From: Serratia oryzae
GTDB lineage: Bacteria > Pseudomonadota > Gammaproteobacteria > Enterobacterales > Enterobacteriaceae
Assembly: GCF_001976145.1 (NCBI RefSeq)
Contig: NZ_MOXD01000015.1
Coordinates: 44,735-108,734 of the forward strand
DNA length: 64,000 nt
Direction of reading: 5' to 3'
Shown: piece by piece, positions 52,004-61,928 of the stretch
How the letters are laid out: each line of letters opens with the position of its first letter
Position numbering within the stretch: position 1 is the stretch's first letter
The notes under the pieces: model-generated
Database searches by the model: none
Told to the model about the DNA's origin: nothing
The model's input: the letters and a program-made list of their open reading frames with translations, nothing else
Translations under genes and position numbers: made by a program

Positions 52004-53494
52004 TTATAAACACTGTGGGGAATATCCAACGCCATTGTTATCGAGTATCAGTTTAGCCCCGCCAACCTGGTGGAAATGGAATATCAGAGGCAGGTGGGTG
52101 TCTGGATAATCTATTATCCCCTGCCATTCCCAAGCCCCGGAGTGTTGACGGCCATGCAGTGGCTGAGGAGGGGCATTGTCGTGGCAAACCACATTAACGC
52201 GGGACCACTCATCGCGGCTGAAGAGACGAACCAGTACGGAGTTTTTCCCTTCAGCGCCCACGACCCTGATCAACTGATGGCAAACTGCGGGTTGCGAGCC
52301 TAACAGCACAGGACCATCGAGACAGTAATCATGGCCCCGGTCGTTATCAATATGGGTCTTTCCGCCGACTTGATATTTAATATGAAAGCGAAATGGCGCA
52401 TGTACAGGCAGATTTGAGGTTGACCATAACTCAAGCTCCTTACTTAATGCACGTTCAAAGGTGGCGCTATAAGGTCGCCATAGCCCATCCTTATCTTCAC
52501 CCACGACGGTAACGGACTTGACGAACGACAGGTTGCGCAAGGCAATCCAGATTCTGGCTCCATCACAGTGATACGGTGCCTTACGCCCTTCCTGACGGAT
52601 CGCATAGTAGAGACTGACTGCGGGCAACTCATCATCATGGCGGAATGTAGGCTCATAGTATTGCTGGCGATATTGTCCGGGGGACATGGAAAACCATTTG
52701 CGAAATGCTCGTTGAAAGCTCGGTGTATCTCTGTAACCTAATTGCTGCCCTACCTGCTGGGTGGTGAAGTGTTTAACAGAAAGTAAGCTAATTGCATTAT
52801 TGCGACGGACTTCCTCCAACAGTTGGTTATAGCTGGTCCCCAGCGTTCGAAACTTGCGCTGGAGCGTGCGTGGCGGCGTACTGTGCAAGGCGGCCAATTC
52901 ACTCAATTGAGGGGGCGTCGGCAAGGCTTGCGTGAGCTGTTGCTTGACTTGCTCCAGCAGCCCTTGCGGTTGAGATCCCTGCTGGGACAGGTGATGCAGG
53001 AGCTTGCTCAGTATGTCGTTAAGGTGGGATTGCGGGTTTTGTTGCTGTTTAGTGCCCACATGGAGGGTGGGGTGGATGGCATAATGAGATGGAAGCAGCC
53101 TGAAGTGCAGTGGTATCGTTGTTTTTTGGGACTGAGGCCAGGCCAATCTCCATTCCAGAGAAGGATAGATACGGCTCAGGCTCAAATACCAGATTTGTAG
53201 TAGCCACCAGAGCGGTGTCAAGTTAGCTGACTGGCTAAGGGCCTTGAAGGTGATACTGAAACTGAGCCCCGACTCCTGCCACACGGGATACCACCCCAGA
53301 TTGAGAAGGCGTAGGCTTTCACACCACTTCTGCAAGGAGATATTATTGTTCTTCGATGATGCAGCCGCGCTTTCTACCAGACGCAGCAGATCTTCACAAC
53401 GCCACATCGAATCCCCGAGTTTGAGTACTTCCTGCCCGGTTGCGTTGGTCAATTGTTGTAAAAGCCAGTGCCACGCGACTTCGAATTCATCCAT
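52004..53494 (-). CDS. AraC-family regulator fused to starch-binding-like modules
   Basis: A 496-residue regulator with the AraC DNA-binding domain in the middle (about 195-282: LSELAALHSTPPRTLQRKF, then VGQQLGYRDTPSFQRAFRKW). The N-terminal 180 residues resemble the ligand/dimer domain of ArgR/OruR-type AraC proteins. After the HTH come two stretches similar to each other and to CBM21/CBM53-like starch-binding modules, about 308-391 (RIWIALRNLSFVKSVTVVG ... DNDRGHDY) and about 415-492 (VLVRLFSRDEWSRVNVV ... DNNGVGY). No signal peptide. It probably activates the downstream esterase and amylase genes in response to maltodextrin. Confidence 0.8.
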   Translation of the reverse strand: MDEFEVAWHWLLQQLTNATGQEVLKLGDSMWRCEDLLRLVESAAASSKNNNISLQKWCESLRLLNLGWYPVWQESGLSFSITFKALSQSANLTPLWWLLQIWYLSLSRIYPSLEWRLAWPQSQKTTIPLHFRLLPSHYAIHPTLHVGTKQQQNPQSHLNDILSKLLHHLSQQGSQPQGLLEQVKQQLTQALPTPPQLSELAALHSTPPRTLQRKFRTLGTSYNQLLEEVRRNNAISLLSVKHFTTQQVGQQLGYRDTPSFQRAFRKWFSMSPGQYRQQYYEPTFRHDDELPAVSLYYAIRQEGRKAPYHCDGARIWIALRNLSFVKSVTVVGEDKDGLWRPYSATFERALSKELELWSTSNLPVHAPFRFHIKYQVGGKTHIDNDRGHDYCLDGPVLLGSQPAVCHQLIRVVGAEGKNSVLVRLFSRDEWSRVNVVCHDNAPPQPLHGRQHSGAWEWQGIIDYPDTHLPLIFHFHQVGGAKLILDNNGVGYSPQCL

Positions 53495-53577
53495 GAGGTT
53501 TTGCCTGAATGTTTAGAGTAAATGTGTCGGGTGCAGGCTTATTATTTTTCAGGAGATCGGCATGTGATAGCGGATGT

Positions 53578-53652
53578 TGGTGCCCCCGACTGGAATCGAA
53601 CCAGTAACTAGCCCTTAGGAGGGGCTTGTTATATCCGTTTAACTACGGGGAC
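53578..53652 (-). tRNA. argW: tRNA-Arg (anticodon CCT)
   Basis: Read on the minus strand the gene starts GTCCCCGTAGTTAAACGG and ends in an encoded CCA. The acceptor stem GTCCCCG pairs with CGGGGGC, the anticodon stem-loop is AGCCC-CTCCTAA-GGGCT and the T-arm is ACTGGTTCGATTCCAGT. The anticodon CCT reads AGG. It closely resembles E. coli argW, which also lies near mlaA and is an integration site for a prophage there. Confidence 0.95.
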
Positions 53653-53685
53653 CTTGCGGCAAGGGCTTTAGCCTTATCGCCGGGC

Positions 53686-53720
53686 ATTATACCTTTTTTT
53701 TCCCGCAGAATAAGCGCTTA
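53686..53720 (-). promoter_or_regulatory. Promoter of tRNA-Arg
   Basis: On the minus strand a perfect TATAAT (53691-53686) is followed by the GC-rich discriminator GCCCGGCG typical of stringently controlled stable-RNA promoters. A weak CTTATT lies 17 bases upstream as the -35 element. Confidence 0.7.
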
Positions 53721-54050
53721 GCGGTGCGTTTGCTTATTCCCTCACCAAAATGCGCTGAATTTCGTCTGTTGCACGGTGTTATGTCACAATTTTTGCCGTT
53801 TACCCGCTTTTCCCGTGTTTCAGGTGCCTGGCTCTTCAGTGCCGATTTTCTTGACCAGCACCTTCTGCACCGCTCACTTTTACCGTTCAGAAAAACAGTC
53901 AAACCGTCACGCTGCCCACTTTTCCTACGCAATCTTGATCTGGTACGTAATATTACCCCTAATGGAGTAGATTCGTCGCCGGGTGCGGGCTTCGAGCCCC
54001 ATGCCGCTTATGTTATGATTCGGTATCCCAAGGAAAAATACGAGCCCCCC
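53721..54050 (+). other. Leader region of the ccm operon
   Basis: The roughly 330 bases between the tRNA promoter and ccmA hold no gene I can support. An open frame continuous with ccmA starts at 53724, but its sequence before MLEAKDLSC is unlike any CcmA. The ccm promoter should lie here; no FNR palindrome was recognised. Confidence 0.5.
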
Positions 54051-54683
54051 ATGCTGGAAGCCAAAGACCTGAGTTGTATCCGCGACGAACGCTCTCTGTT
54101 TAGCGGGTTGAGTTTTTCGGTGAGCCCAGGCGACATTGTGCAGGTTGAAGGGGCGAACGGCGCGGGTAAAACCAGCCTGTTGCGTATTCTGGCGGGTTTG
54201 GCGCGGCCGGAGGGGGGCGAAGTGCTGTGGCACGGCAAAAATACCTTACGCCACCGCGAGCAGTATCATCAGGATTTGCTGTTTCTCGGCCATCAGCCGG
54301 GGATTAAATCAATGCTGACCCCGTTTGAAAACCTGCAGTTTTATCAGGCCGTGCGCCAGGCAGTCGATCGCCAGGCCATTTGGCAGGCGCTGGAACAGGT
54401 CGGGTTAGTGGGCTATGAAGACTTGCCGGTAGCACAGCTTTCTGCTGGCCAACAGCGGCGCGTGGCGCTGGCACGCTTATGGCTCAGCAACAGCCCGCTG
54501 TGGATCCTGGATGAGCCGCTGACGGCGATAGATAAGCAGGGCGTAGTTGAGCTGACAGCGCTGTTTGAACAGCATGCACAAAGCGGTGGATTGGTATTGC
54601 TTACCACGCATCAGGATTTAACGGGGACCCAACGGGCGGTAGGGAAGATCCGCCTGGCAGCTAATAGCGCGGAGGCCGCCTGA
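54051..54683 (+). CDS. ccmA: Cytochrome c maturation ATP-binding protein CcmA
   Basis: A 210-residue ABC ATPase. Walker A is GANGAGKTS, the signature motif is [14 protein letters not shown], and Walker B is [12 protein letters not shown]. With CcmB it forms the transporter that drives release of holo-CcmE from CcmCDE. ATG 54051 begins MLEAKDLSC as in known CcmA. The only purine-rich ribosome-binding site (AAGGAAAAA) is rather far upstream. Its last codon overlaps ccmB. Confidence 0.95.
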   Translation: MLEAKDLSCIRDERSLFSGLSFSVSPGDIVQVEGANGAGKTSLLRILAGLARPEGGEVLWHGKNTLRHREQYHQDLLFLGHQPGIKSMLTPFENLQFYQAVRQAVDRQAIWQALEQVGLVGYEDLPVAQLSAGQQRRVALARLWLSNSPLWILDEPLTAIDKQGVVELTALFEQHAQSGGLVLLTTHQDLTGTQRAVGKIRLAANSAEAA

Positions 54684-55342
54684 TGTTTTTCATCTTACTG
54701 CGCCGGGAACTGAAGATCGCCTTCCGTAAAGGCTCTGAGATCGTTAACCCGCTGTGGTTCTTCCTAATCGTCATCACGCTATTCCCGTTGGGCATTGGGC
54801 CTGAGCCGCAATTACTGGCGCGTATTGCGCCGGGCATTATCTGGGTCGCGGCGCTGCTGGCCTCGCTGCTGGCGCTGGAACGCCTGTTCCGTGACGATTT
54901 TCTCGATGGTTCGCTGGAGCAGTTGCTGCTGCTGCCAACGCCGCTACCGCTGACGGTATTAGGCAAAGTCTGTGCACACTGGATCGTTACCGGGCTGCCG
55001 CTGTTGATCCTGTCGCCGCTGGCGGCACTGCTGCTGTCGCTGGATGCCCCCACCTGGACGGCGATGGCATTGACCCTGCTGCTGGGAACGCCGACGCTGA
55101 GCCTGATTGGTGCTATTGGTGTGGCACTGACCGTCGGGCTGCGCAAAGGCGGCGTGTTGCTGAGTTTGCTGGTGCTGCCACTGTATATCCCGGTGCTGAT
55201 CTTCGCTACGGCGGCCATCGATGCGGCGTCGATGGGCATGCCGATCGACGGTTATCTGGCGATCCTGGGTGCCATGCTGGCGGGCAGCGTAACGCTGGCC
55301 CCTTTTGCTACCGCGGCGGCGCTGCGGGTGAGCGTGCATTAG
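54683..55342 (+). CDS. ccmB: Cytochrome c maturation membrane protein CcmB
   Basis: The 219-residue membrane partner of CcmA with six hydrophobic segments. Family landmarks are RRELKIAFRKGSEIVNPLWFF and RLFRDDFLDGSLEQLLLLP. The start overlaps the ccmA stop. Confidence 0.95.
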   Translation: MFFILLRRELKIAFRKGSEIVNPLWFFLIVITLFPLGIGPEPQLLARIAPGIIWVAALLASLLALERLFRDDFLDGSLEQLLLLPTPLPLTVLGKVCAHWIVTGLPLLILSPLAALLLSLDAPTWTAMALTLLLGTPTLSLIGAIGVALTVGLRKGGVLLSLLVLPLYIPVLIFATAAIDAASMGMPIDGYLAILGAMLAGSVTLAPFATAAALRVSVH

Positions 55343-55423
55343 CGCGGTATCCGCGCAAAGAATTTGTGCCATTTCTCAGGGAGTGGCCACCGAATGAACC
55401 TTTGACCTTGAGCGATAACGACA

Positions 55424-56161
55424 ATGTGGAAATGGTTACATCAATTTGCTCGGCCTGAACGGCTGTACCATGTTTGTGGCCGCTGGGTTCCCTGGCTGGG
55501 GATTGCCGGTGCGGCTTGCCTGCTGATTGGCTGGGTGTGGGGCTTTGGCTTCGCGCCGAAAGATTATCAACAAGGTGACAGCTTCCGCATCATGTATATC
55601 CATGTGCCGGCGGCGATGTGGTCGATGGGGATCTATGCCTCAATGGCGATCGCCGCCTTTATCGGTTTGGTCTGGCAGATGAAAATGTCAGACACCGTGG
55701 CGGCGGCCATGGCACCGGTTGGGGCGGTATTCACCTTTATTGCGCTGGTCACCGGCTCCGCCTGGGGTAAACCCATGTGGGGCACCTGGTGGGTATGGGA
55801 TGCGCGCTTAACTTCTGAACTGGTGCTGCTGTTCCTCTATATGGGCATCATTGCGCTGTATAACGCCTTTGACGATCGCCGCCTGGCCGGGCGAGCTGCC
55901 GGGATCCTGGTGCTGGTGGGCGTGGTTAACATCCCGATCATCCATTTCTCTGTTGAATGGTGGAACACCCTGCATCAGGGTTCAACCAATATGCAGCAGA
56001 GTATCGCGCCCAGCATGCGTACGCCGCTGCGTTGGGCGATCCTCGGCTATCTGCTGTTCTTTATCACGCTGACGTTAATGCGCTTGCGCAACCTGATCCT
56101 GCGCCAGGAGAGTCAGCGCCCGTGGGTGGCCGAACTGGTTAATAAGGAGCGCCAATCATGA
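55424..56161 (+). CDS. ccmC: Haem-handling protein CcmC
   Basis: A 245-residue six-helix membrane protein that binds haem and attaches it to CcmE. The tryptophan-rich WWD region is seen as WGTWWVWDARLTSELVLLFLY, with histidines in YIHVPAAMW and IHFSVEWWNTLHQG for haem ligation. Four-base overlap with ccmD. Confidence 0.96.
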   Translation: MWKWLHQFARPERLYHVCGRWVPWLGIAGAACLLIGWVWGFGFAPKDYQQGDSFRIMYIHVPAAMWSMGIYASMAIAAFIGLVWQMKMSDTVAAAMAPVGAVFTFIALVTGSAWGKPMWGTWWVWDARLTSELVLLFLYMGIIALYNAFDDRRLAGRAAGILVLVGVVNIPIIHFSVEWWNTLHQGSTNMQQSIAPSMRTPLRWAILGYLLFFITLTLMRLRNLILRQESQRPWVAELVNKERQS

Positions 56162-56391
56162 ATGCCGCTTTCGATTCCTGGCAGGCCTTTTTTGCCATGG
56201 GAGGGTACGCTTTTTACGTCTGGCTGGCAGTGGCTGCTACGCTGCTTCCGCTGTTGGGGCTGGTGCTGCACACCTTCTGGCAACGTAAACAACTGCTGAA
56301 TGAAGTTGGCCGCCGTCAGGCGCGCGAGCGGCGCATTCGCCAGTCAAAACAGCCAACCGCCGCGCAACCTGCAGAACAACGGGGGAAATGA
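56158..56391 (+). CDS. ccmD: Cytochrome c maturation protein CcmD
   Basis: A 77-residue single-helix membrane protein that stabilises CcmC-CcmE and promotes release of holo-Ccm[24 protein letters not shown] is the conserved block, followed by a basic cytoplasmic tail. Confidence 0.93.
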   Translation: MNAAFDSWQAFFAMGGYAFYVWLAVAATLLPLLGLVLHTFWQRKQLLNEVGRRQARERRIRQSKQPTAAQPAEQRGK

Positions 56392-56888
56392 TTGTGAATC
56401 CACGTCGTAAAAGCCGCCTTTATCTGGCCATTGTGGTGCTGATCGGTGTCGTGCTGACCTCCACGCTGGTGCTGTATGCGCTGCGCTCCAATATCGATCT
56501 GTTCTATACCCCCGGCGAAATTCTGCTAGGGAAAGGTGAGAAACATGAAAAGCCTGAAGTTGGGCAACGTTTACGCATTGGCGGCATGGTGATGCCGGGC
56601 TCGGTAAAGCGCGATCCGCAAAGCCTGCAGGTGAGTTTCAAAGTGTATGATGCCCGTGGGGCGATCGACGTTACTTATGACGGCATTCTGCCGGATCTGT
56701 TCCGTGAAGGGCAGGGCGTTGTGGCGCAGGGCGTGCTGGGTGAAGGCAATGTGGTCAATGCCCGTGAGGTGCTGGCCAAGCACGATGAAAAATATACGCC
56801 GCCGGAAGTGGCCGATGCGATGAAAGACAATCACCAACGCCCGGCTGAAGCCTATGTCACTCCGCAGGCGGGGAGCAGCAAGTCATGA
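56388..56888 (+). CDS. ccmE: Haem chaperone CcmE
   Basis: A 166-residue membrane-anchored periplasmic chaperone that carries haem covalently. The haem-binding histidine is in [12 protein letters not shown] (residue 132 from ATG 56388, equivalent to His130 of E. coli), with the conserved Tyr four residues later. N-terminal anchor is about 10-32. A GTG six bases later could be the true start. Confidence 0.96.
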   Translation: MIVNPRRKSRLYLAIVVLIGVVLTSTLVLYALRSNIDLFYTPGEILLGKGEKHEKPEVGQRLRIGGMVMPGSVKRDPQSLQVSFKVYDARGAIDVTYDGILPDLFREGQGVVAQGVLGEGNVVNAREVLAKHDEKYTPPEVADAMKDNHQRPAEAYVTPQAGSSKS

Positions 56889-58855
56889 TGCCTGAAGTCG
56901 GGAGTTTTCTGCTGTGTCTGGCGCTGGCGATTTCGCTGTTGCTGAGTATCTACCCGCAATGGGGGGCGGCGCGCCTGGATCAGCGTATGATGGCCGCCGC
57001 CCGCCCGTTGACCTATGGCATGTTCGCCGCTATTGCGCTGGCGTTTTTCTGCCTGGTGCACGCGTTTGTCATCAATGATTTCACCGTGGCCTACGTGGCC
57101 GCCAACTCCAATACGCAACTGCCGGTGTATTACCGTATTGCCGCCACCTGGGGAGCGCATGAAGGCTCGTTGCTGCTGTGGGTGCTGTTACTGAGCTGCT
57201 GGTCGCTGGCGGTGGCCCTGTTCAGCCGCGCTATGCCGCAGGATGCGGTGGCGCGCGTATTGTCAGTTATGGGGATGATTACCGCCGGTTTCCTGCTGTT
57301 CATCATCATGACCTCCAACCCGTTTAGCCGCACTTTGCCGAGCTTCCCGATCGACGGCAGCGATCTCAACCCGCTGTTGCAGGATATCGGCCTGATCTTC
57401 CACCCGCCGCTGTTGTACATGGGGTATGTCGGTTTCTCGGTGGCTTTTGCCTTTGCCATTGCCTCGTTGATGGCCGGGCGGCTCGATACCGCCTGGGCGC
57501 GCTGGTCACGCCCCTGGACTATGGCGGCCTGGGTGTTCCTGACCCTGGGGATCGTGCTGGGGTCGGCCTGGGCTTACTACGAGCTGGGCTGGGGCGGTTG
57601 GTGGTTCTGGGATCCGGTAGAAAACGCATCCTTTATGCCGTGGCTGGCAGGAACGGCCTTGATCCACTCATTAGCCGTAACCGAGAAACGCGGCACCTTC
57701 AAGGCCTGGACGGTATTGCTGGCGATTACCGCCTTCTCGCTGTGTCTGTTGGGCACCTTCCTGGTGCGCTCCGGCGTGCTGGTTTCCGTTCACTCGTTTG
57801 CCTCCGATCCGGCGCGTGGCATGTTTATCCTCGCCTATCTGGTGCTGGTCATCGGCGGTTCACTGCTGCTGTATGCGGTGAAGGGGGGGCAGGTGCGCAG
57901 CCGGGTGCAACATGAAACCTTCTCGCGGGAGACCTTCCTGCTGGGCAATAACCTGCTGCTGATCGCTGCCATGCTGGTGGTGCTGCTGGGTACGCTGCTG
58001 CCGCTGGTGCATAAACAACTCGGGTTGGGCAGTATTTCCATCGGTGAACCTTTCTTCAACACTATGTTCACCTGGCTGATGGCGCCGTTAGCGCTGCTGT
58101 TGGGGATTGGGCCGCTGGTACGCTGGCGCCGTGATGAACCCAGCAAGCTGTGGCGCCGCCTGGGTGTCGCATTGGTGGTAACGTTGCTGCTGTCGATTCT
58201 GCTGCCGTGGCTGTTGCAAGACAGCATCGCGGGTATGACGGTCGTCGGGCTGCTGATGGCCGTATGGGTGATCGTGCTGACGCTGATGGAGCTGCACGAA
58301 CGTGCGACTCATCGCCACGGTTTTTGGCGAGGGTTGACGCAGCTTTCCCGCAGCCACTGGGGCATGGTGCTGGGCCATCTTGGGGTGGCGGTGACGGTCA
58401 TTGGCATCGCTTTCAGCCAGAACTACAGTGTGGAGCGCGATGTACGCATGAAGGCCGGTGATAGTGTGGAAATCCACGATTATCGCTTCACCTTCCGTGA
58501 TGTGCACGACATCCGTGGTTCTAACTATACCGGTGGCGTTGGCATCATCGACGTGACGCGTAATGGGAAACCAGAGGCCACATTGCATGCAGAAAAACGC
58601 TACTACAGCGTGGCGCGCAGCATGATGACCGAAGCGGCCATTGACGGCGGCCTCACGCGCGATCTGTATGCGGCATTGGGTGAGGAACTGGACGATGGTT
58701 CATGGGCGGTGCGCCTGTACTACAAACCTTTTGTCCGCTGGATCTGGTTCGGCGGCGTGTTTATGGCGCTTGGTGGCGTATTGTGTATTCTCGATCCGCG
58801 CTACCGCATGAGCAAAAAACTCAAACGTGCAACCACATCGGGGGAACAGGCATGA
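56885..58855 (+). CDS. ccmF: Haem lyase subunit CcmF
   Basis: A 656-residue polytopic protein, the core of the haem lyase that joins haem to apocytochrome c. The WWD domain [19 protein letters not shown] is intact with nearby histidines. A large periplasmic domain precedes the final helix. Overlaps its neighbours by four bases on each side. Confidence 0.96.
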   Translation: MMPEVGSFLLCLALAISLLLSIYPQWGAARLDQRMMAAARPLTYGMFAAIALAFFCLVHAFVINDFTVAYVAANSNTQLPVYYRIAATWGAHEGSLLLWVLLLSCWSLAVALFSRAMPQDAVARVLSVMGMITAGFLLFIIMTSNPFSRTLPSFPIDGSDLNPLLQDIGLIFHPPLLYMGYVGFSVAFAFAIASLMAGRLDTAWARWSRPWTMAAWVFLTLGIVLGSAWAYYELGWGGWWFWDPVENASFMPWLAGTALIHSLAVTEKRGTFKAWTVLLAITAFSLCLLGTFLVRSGVLVSVHSFASDPARGMFILAYLVLVIGGSLLLYAVKGGQVRSRVQHETFSRETFLLGNNLLLIAAMLVVLLGTLLPLVHKQLGLGSISIGEPFFNTMFTWLMAPLALLLGIGPLVRWRRDEPSKLWRRLGVALVVTLLLSILLPWLLQDSIAGMTVVGLLMAVWVIVLTLMELHERATHRHGFWRGLTQLSRSHWGMVLGHLGVAVTVIGIAFSQNYSVERDVRMKAGDSVEIHDYRFTFRDVHDIRGSNYTGGVGIIDVTRNGKPEATLHAEKRYYSVARSMMTEAAIDGGLTRDLYAALGEELDDGSWAVRLYYKPFVRWIWFGGVFMALGGVLCILDPRYRMSKKLKRATTSGEQA

Positions 58856-59403
58856 ACCGTAAATTATTGTTTATTCCGTTAATCCTGTTCCTGCTGCTGG
58901 TAGTGGCACTGCTGGTGCAACTGACGCGCAACGCCGGTGGTGAAGACCCGACCATGCTGGAATCTGCGCTGATCGGCAAACCGGTGCCCACCTTTAAGCT
59001 GGAGTCGCTGGAACAACCCGGTAAAACGTTCGATCAGGCGGTGCTGCGTAACGGTAAACCGATGCTGCTCAACGTCTGGGCGACCTGGTGCCCCACCTGC
59101 CGTGCTGAGCATCAATACCTCAACACACTGGCAGCGCAAGGGGTTCGCGTCGTTGGGCTGAACTACAAAGACGATCGGGCTAAAGCGATTACCTGGCTGA
59201 ATCAGTTGGGTAATCCTTACGCGCTTAGCCTGTTCGACGGTGATGGCATGCTGGGGCTGGATCTCGGCGTTTATGGCGCACCGGAAACTTTCCTGATCGA
59301 CGGTGACGGCATTATCCGCTATCGCCACGCAGGCGATATGAACGAGCGCGTCTGGCAGCAGGAAGTCTTACCGCTGTACCGCAAGTACGGGGGAGATGCA
59401 TGA
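58852..59403 (+). CDS. ccmG: Thiol:disulfide interchange protein CcmG/DsbE
   Basis: A 183-residue membrane-anchored thioredoxin that reduces the apocytochrome CxxCH thiols. The active site is Cys80-Pro-Thr-Cys83 in WATWCPTCRAEH, at the same positions as in E. coli, and the cis-Pro region is GAPETFLID. Start at ATG 58852, overlapping ccmF. Confidence 0.96.
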   Translation: MNRKLLFIPLILFLLLVVALLVQLTRNAGGEDPTMLESALIGKPVPTFKLESLEQPGKTFDQAVLRNGKPMLLNVWATWCPTCRAEHQYLNTLAAQGVRVVGLNYKDDRAKAITWLNQLGNPYALSLFDGDGMLGLDLGVYGAPETFLIDGDGIIRYRHAGDMNERVWQQEVLPLYRKYGGDA

Positions 59404-59867
59404 GGCTGATGACTCTGATGCTGGCCGCCTTGCTGAGTTGGAGCGCAGCGGCGGCGATCGACACCTACCGATTCAACTCGGTGGAGCAGGAACAGCAATA
59501 CCGCGAACTGACCGAGCAGTTACGCTGCCCAAAATGCCAGAACAACAGCATTGCCGACTCCAACGCGATCATCGCGGCGGACATGCGCACCAAGGTGTAC
59601 GAATTGATGATGCAAGGGCAGAGCAAGCAGCAGGTGGTGGACTATATGGTGGCGCGCTACGGCAACTTCGTCACTTATGAACCGCCGGTCACTCCCGCGA
59701 CGCTGATCCTGTGGGTTGGGCCGTTGCTGTTTGTGTTGATCGGGGGGGCGGTAGTGATATTGCGTACCCGTCATCGCCGGGTGGATACCGGTCATGAAGA
59801 CTTCTCCGAACAAGAGCAGCAGCGGCTCGCTGCGTTGCTGAAAGAGACTGACAGGAAGAAACCCTAA
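59400..59867 (+). CDS. ccmH: Cytochrome c maturation protein CcmH (short form)
   Basis: A 155-residue protein with signal peptide (MRLMTLMLAALLSWSAAAA) and redox motif Cys43-Pro-Lys-Cys46 in LRCPKCQNNSI, and one membrane helix at about 102-122. It is the CcmH/NrfF thiol-reductase part only; in E. coli this is fused to the TPR part encoded here by the next gene. Confidence 0.94.
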   Translation: MRLMTLMLAALLSWSAAAAIDTYRFNSVEQEQQYRELTEQLRCPKCQNNSIADSNAIIAADMRTKVYELMMQGQSKQQVVDYMVARYGNFVTYEPPVTPATLILWVGPLLFVLIGGAVVILRTRHRRVDTGHEDFSEQEQQRLAALLKETDRKKP

Positions 59868-61078
59868 TGGCTTTTTGGCTGATGGTTATTGTGCTGCTGG
59901 CAGGAGCGGCCGCTTTGCTGGTGATCCCTGCATTACGTCAGAGCAAAGAGAATACGGCGGCCAGCCGTGATGCGCTGAACAAGGCATTTTATCAGGATCG
60001 CCTTGGTGAGTTGGAGCAGGATGAACAGCAGGGCGTGGTGGCAGAACGTCCTGAAATGATCCGGGAACTGCAACAGAACCTGTTGAATGATATTCCAGGG
60101 CAGCAGGAAGATCGCGTGCGGCCTATCAACCGCTGGGCATTAGTGCCCGGTGTGCTGGTGCTGGCCGTGGTGGCGGTTGGGCTTTATCTGAAAACCGGTG
60201 GGTTGGCTCAGGTTCGGGCCTGGCATCAGGTAGAATCCCAACTGCCTGAACTGCGCAAACGCGTGGCGGATGAGCGCGCGCAGCCGCTAACCCAGGAAGA
60301 GATTGCCCGCCTTGGGCTGGGGTTACGCACTGCGTTGCAGGACGATGATAGAAACATCAACGACTGGATGCTGCTGGGCCGTGTTGGGATGGCGCTTAAT
60401 AACGCCACCACCGCGACGCAGGCTTTCGCCCATGCCTATCGCCTGGATCCGAATAATATGGACGTGCGCCTGGGGTATGCCGAAGTGTTGACGCGCTCCA
60501 ACGATCCGCAAGATAATCAGCAAGCTACCGATATGCTGCGTAAGATGGCGGCAGAAGATCATACCAATCTTCGCGTGTTTAGCCTGTTGGCGTTCAACGC
60601 GTTTGAACAAGGGGATTTTCAGCAGGCGATCAATGCCTGGCAGGTGATGCTGAAGTTATTACCGGCTGACGATCCGCGTATTGACGTGATCAAGCGCAGT
60701 ATTGAACAAGCAAAAGTACAGGCAGGAGAAGAAACTGTTAAACTTGTGGTTAATGTCACACTGTCGCCAGAAGCGGCAAAAGCATTACCGCAACAAGGAA
60801 CGCTGATCGTCTCGGTGACCGATGGTGTTAGCCCGGTACCGGTCGCCGTGAAGCAATTGCCCCTGAGCCGTTTCCCGCTGTCATTTTCATTGGATGACAG
60901 CAGCGCCATGATGCCGGAGCGCCTGCTTTCGGCGCAGCAACAGGTGAAGGTTCGCGTGCGGCTTTCATTGGATGGTTTGGTGACTCCACAGCCGGGTGAC
61001 TGGTTTGGTGAAAGCGCGTTACAGAAATTCAGCGGCAAAGAGCAGGTCAGCGTCCAGATAGACAAGCAGGTTCCCTGA
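59867..61078 (+). CDS. ccmI: Cytochrome c maturation TPR protein CcmI
   Basis: A 403-residue apocytochrome chaperone: two N-terminal membrane helices (about 1-22 and 90-108), TPR repeats (about 150-275) and a C-terminal immunoglobulin-like periplasmic domain (about 285-403, VKLVVNVTLSPEAAKALPQ). It presents apocytochrome c to CcmF/H. Its A of ATG is the last base of the ccmH stop. Confidence 0.92.
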   Translation: MAFWLMVIVLLAGAAALLVIPALRQSKENTAASRDALNKAFYQDRLGELEQDEQQGVVAERPEMIRELQQNLLNDIPGQQEDRVRPINRWALVPGVLVLAVVAVGLYLKTGGLAQVRAWHQVESQLPELRKRVADERAQPLTQEEIARLGLGLRTALQDDDRNINDWMLLGRVGMALNNATTATQAFAHAYRLDPNNMDVRLGYAEVLTRSNDPQDNQQATDMLRKMAAEDHTNLRVFSLLAFNAFEQGDFQQAINAWQVMLKLLPADDPRIDVIKRSIEQAKVQAGEETVKLVVNVTLSPEAAKALPQQGTLIVSVTDGVSPVPVAVKQLPLSRFPLSFSLDDSSAMMPERLLSAQQQVKVRVRLSLDGLVTPQPGDWFGESALQKFSGKEQVSVQIDKQVP

Positions 61079-61109
61079 TAAAAACTGAATGGGTTTCATG
61101 GAGAAGAAT

Positions 61110-61871
61110 ATGAACTTTCGCCTGACTGGGCTGGCTTTCGCAACGGTACTTTTGGTGGGCTGCGCCAGCGCACCTGGCAATGAACCGCAAGGGCGTTCTG
61201 ATCCCCTTGAAGGGTTCAACCGGGCGATGTTTAACTTTAACTACAACGTGATGGATCCTTATGTGGTGCGCCCAGTCGCGGTTGTGTGGCGTGACTACGT
61301 GCCGATGCCAGCACGTAATGGTTTAAGCAACTTTACTTCCAACCTGGAAGAGCCCGCCAGCATGGTGAACGAATTTCTGCGCGGTAACCCATATCAAGGC
61401 ATGATCCATTTCAACCGCTTCTTCCTGAATACCCTGCTGGGGATGGGCGGGTTGATCGATGTGGCTGGCATGGCTAACCCGAAACTGGCGCGCGTAGATG
61501 CTCGTCGTTTTGGCGGTACGCTGGGTAATTACGGTGTGGGTTACGGCCCTTATGTTCATCTGCCGGTTTATGGCAGCTTTACTATTCGTGAAGACGGTGG
61601 TGACTGGGCAGATAGCGTTTATCCAATGTTAAGCTATCTGACCTTCTGGATGTCGGCAGGTAAGTGGGCGGTGGAAGGGGTGGAAACCCGTGCGCGGTTG
61701 CTGGATTCCGATGGCCTGCTGCGAAACTCTTCCGATCCTTACGTGTTGACGCGCGAAGCCTACTTCCAGCGCCATGATTTCAAGGCCAGCGGCGGCGTGC
61801 TCAAACCGCAGGAAAACCCCAATGCTAAGGCGATTCAGGGGGATTTAGACGAGATCGATTCATCTCACTAA
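61110..61871 (+). CDS. mlaA: Outer-membrane lipoprotein MlaA (VacJ)
   Basis: A 253-residue lipoprotein of the Mla system that removes misplaced phospholipids from the outer leaflet. Lipobox LLVGC18; core motifs DPLEGFNRAMFNFNYNVMDPYVVRPVA, ASMVNEFLRGNPYQG and FGGTLGNYGVGYGPYVHLP. ATG 61110 is preceded by GGAGAAG. It is followed by a terminator; the yfdC neighbour known in E. coli is absent. Confidence 0.95.
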   Translation: MNFRLTGLAFATVLLVGCASAPGNEPQGRSDPLEGFNRAMFNFNYNVMDPYVVRPVAVVWRDYVPMPARNGLSNFTSNLEEPASMVNEFLRGNPYQGMIHFNRFFLNTLLGMGGLIDVAGMANPKLARVDARRFGGTLGNYGVGYGPYVHLPVYGSFTIREDGGDWADSVYPMLSYLTFWMSAGKWAVEGVETRARLLDSDGLLRNSSDPYVLTREAYFQRHDFKASGGVLKPQENPNAKAIQGDLDEIDSSH

Positions 61872-61928
61872 GCTTCTTTTTATAGAAACCCGTTTTCTTG
61901 CGGTTTTATTCGATAAGAAAAACATAAA

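Noticed and set aside
53490..53660. Attachment-site duplication of the tRNA-Arg 3' end
   Set aside because: No second copy of the T-arm/3' segment was seen in the window, and no integrase gene is present.
53724..54050. In-frame N-terminal extension of CcmA
   Set aside because: The extra 109 residues do not resemble CcmA and cross a promoter-like region; MLEAKDLSC at 54051 matches the family start.
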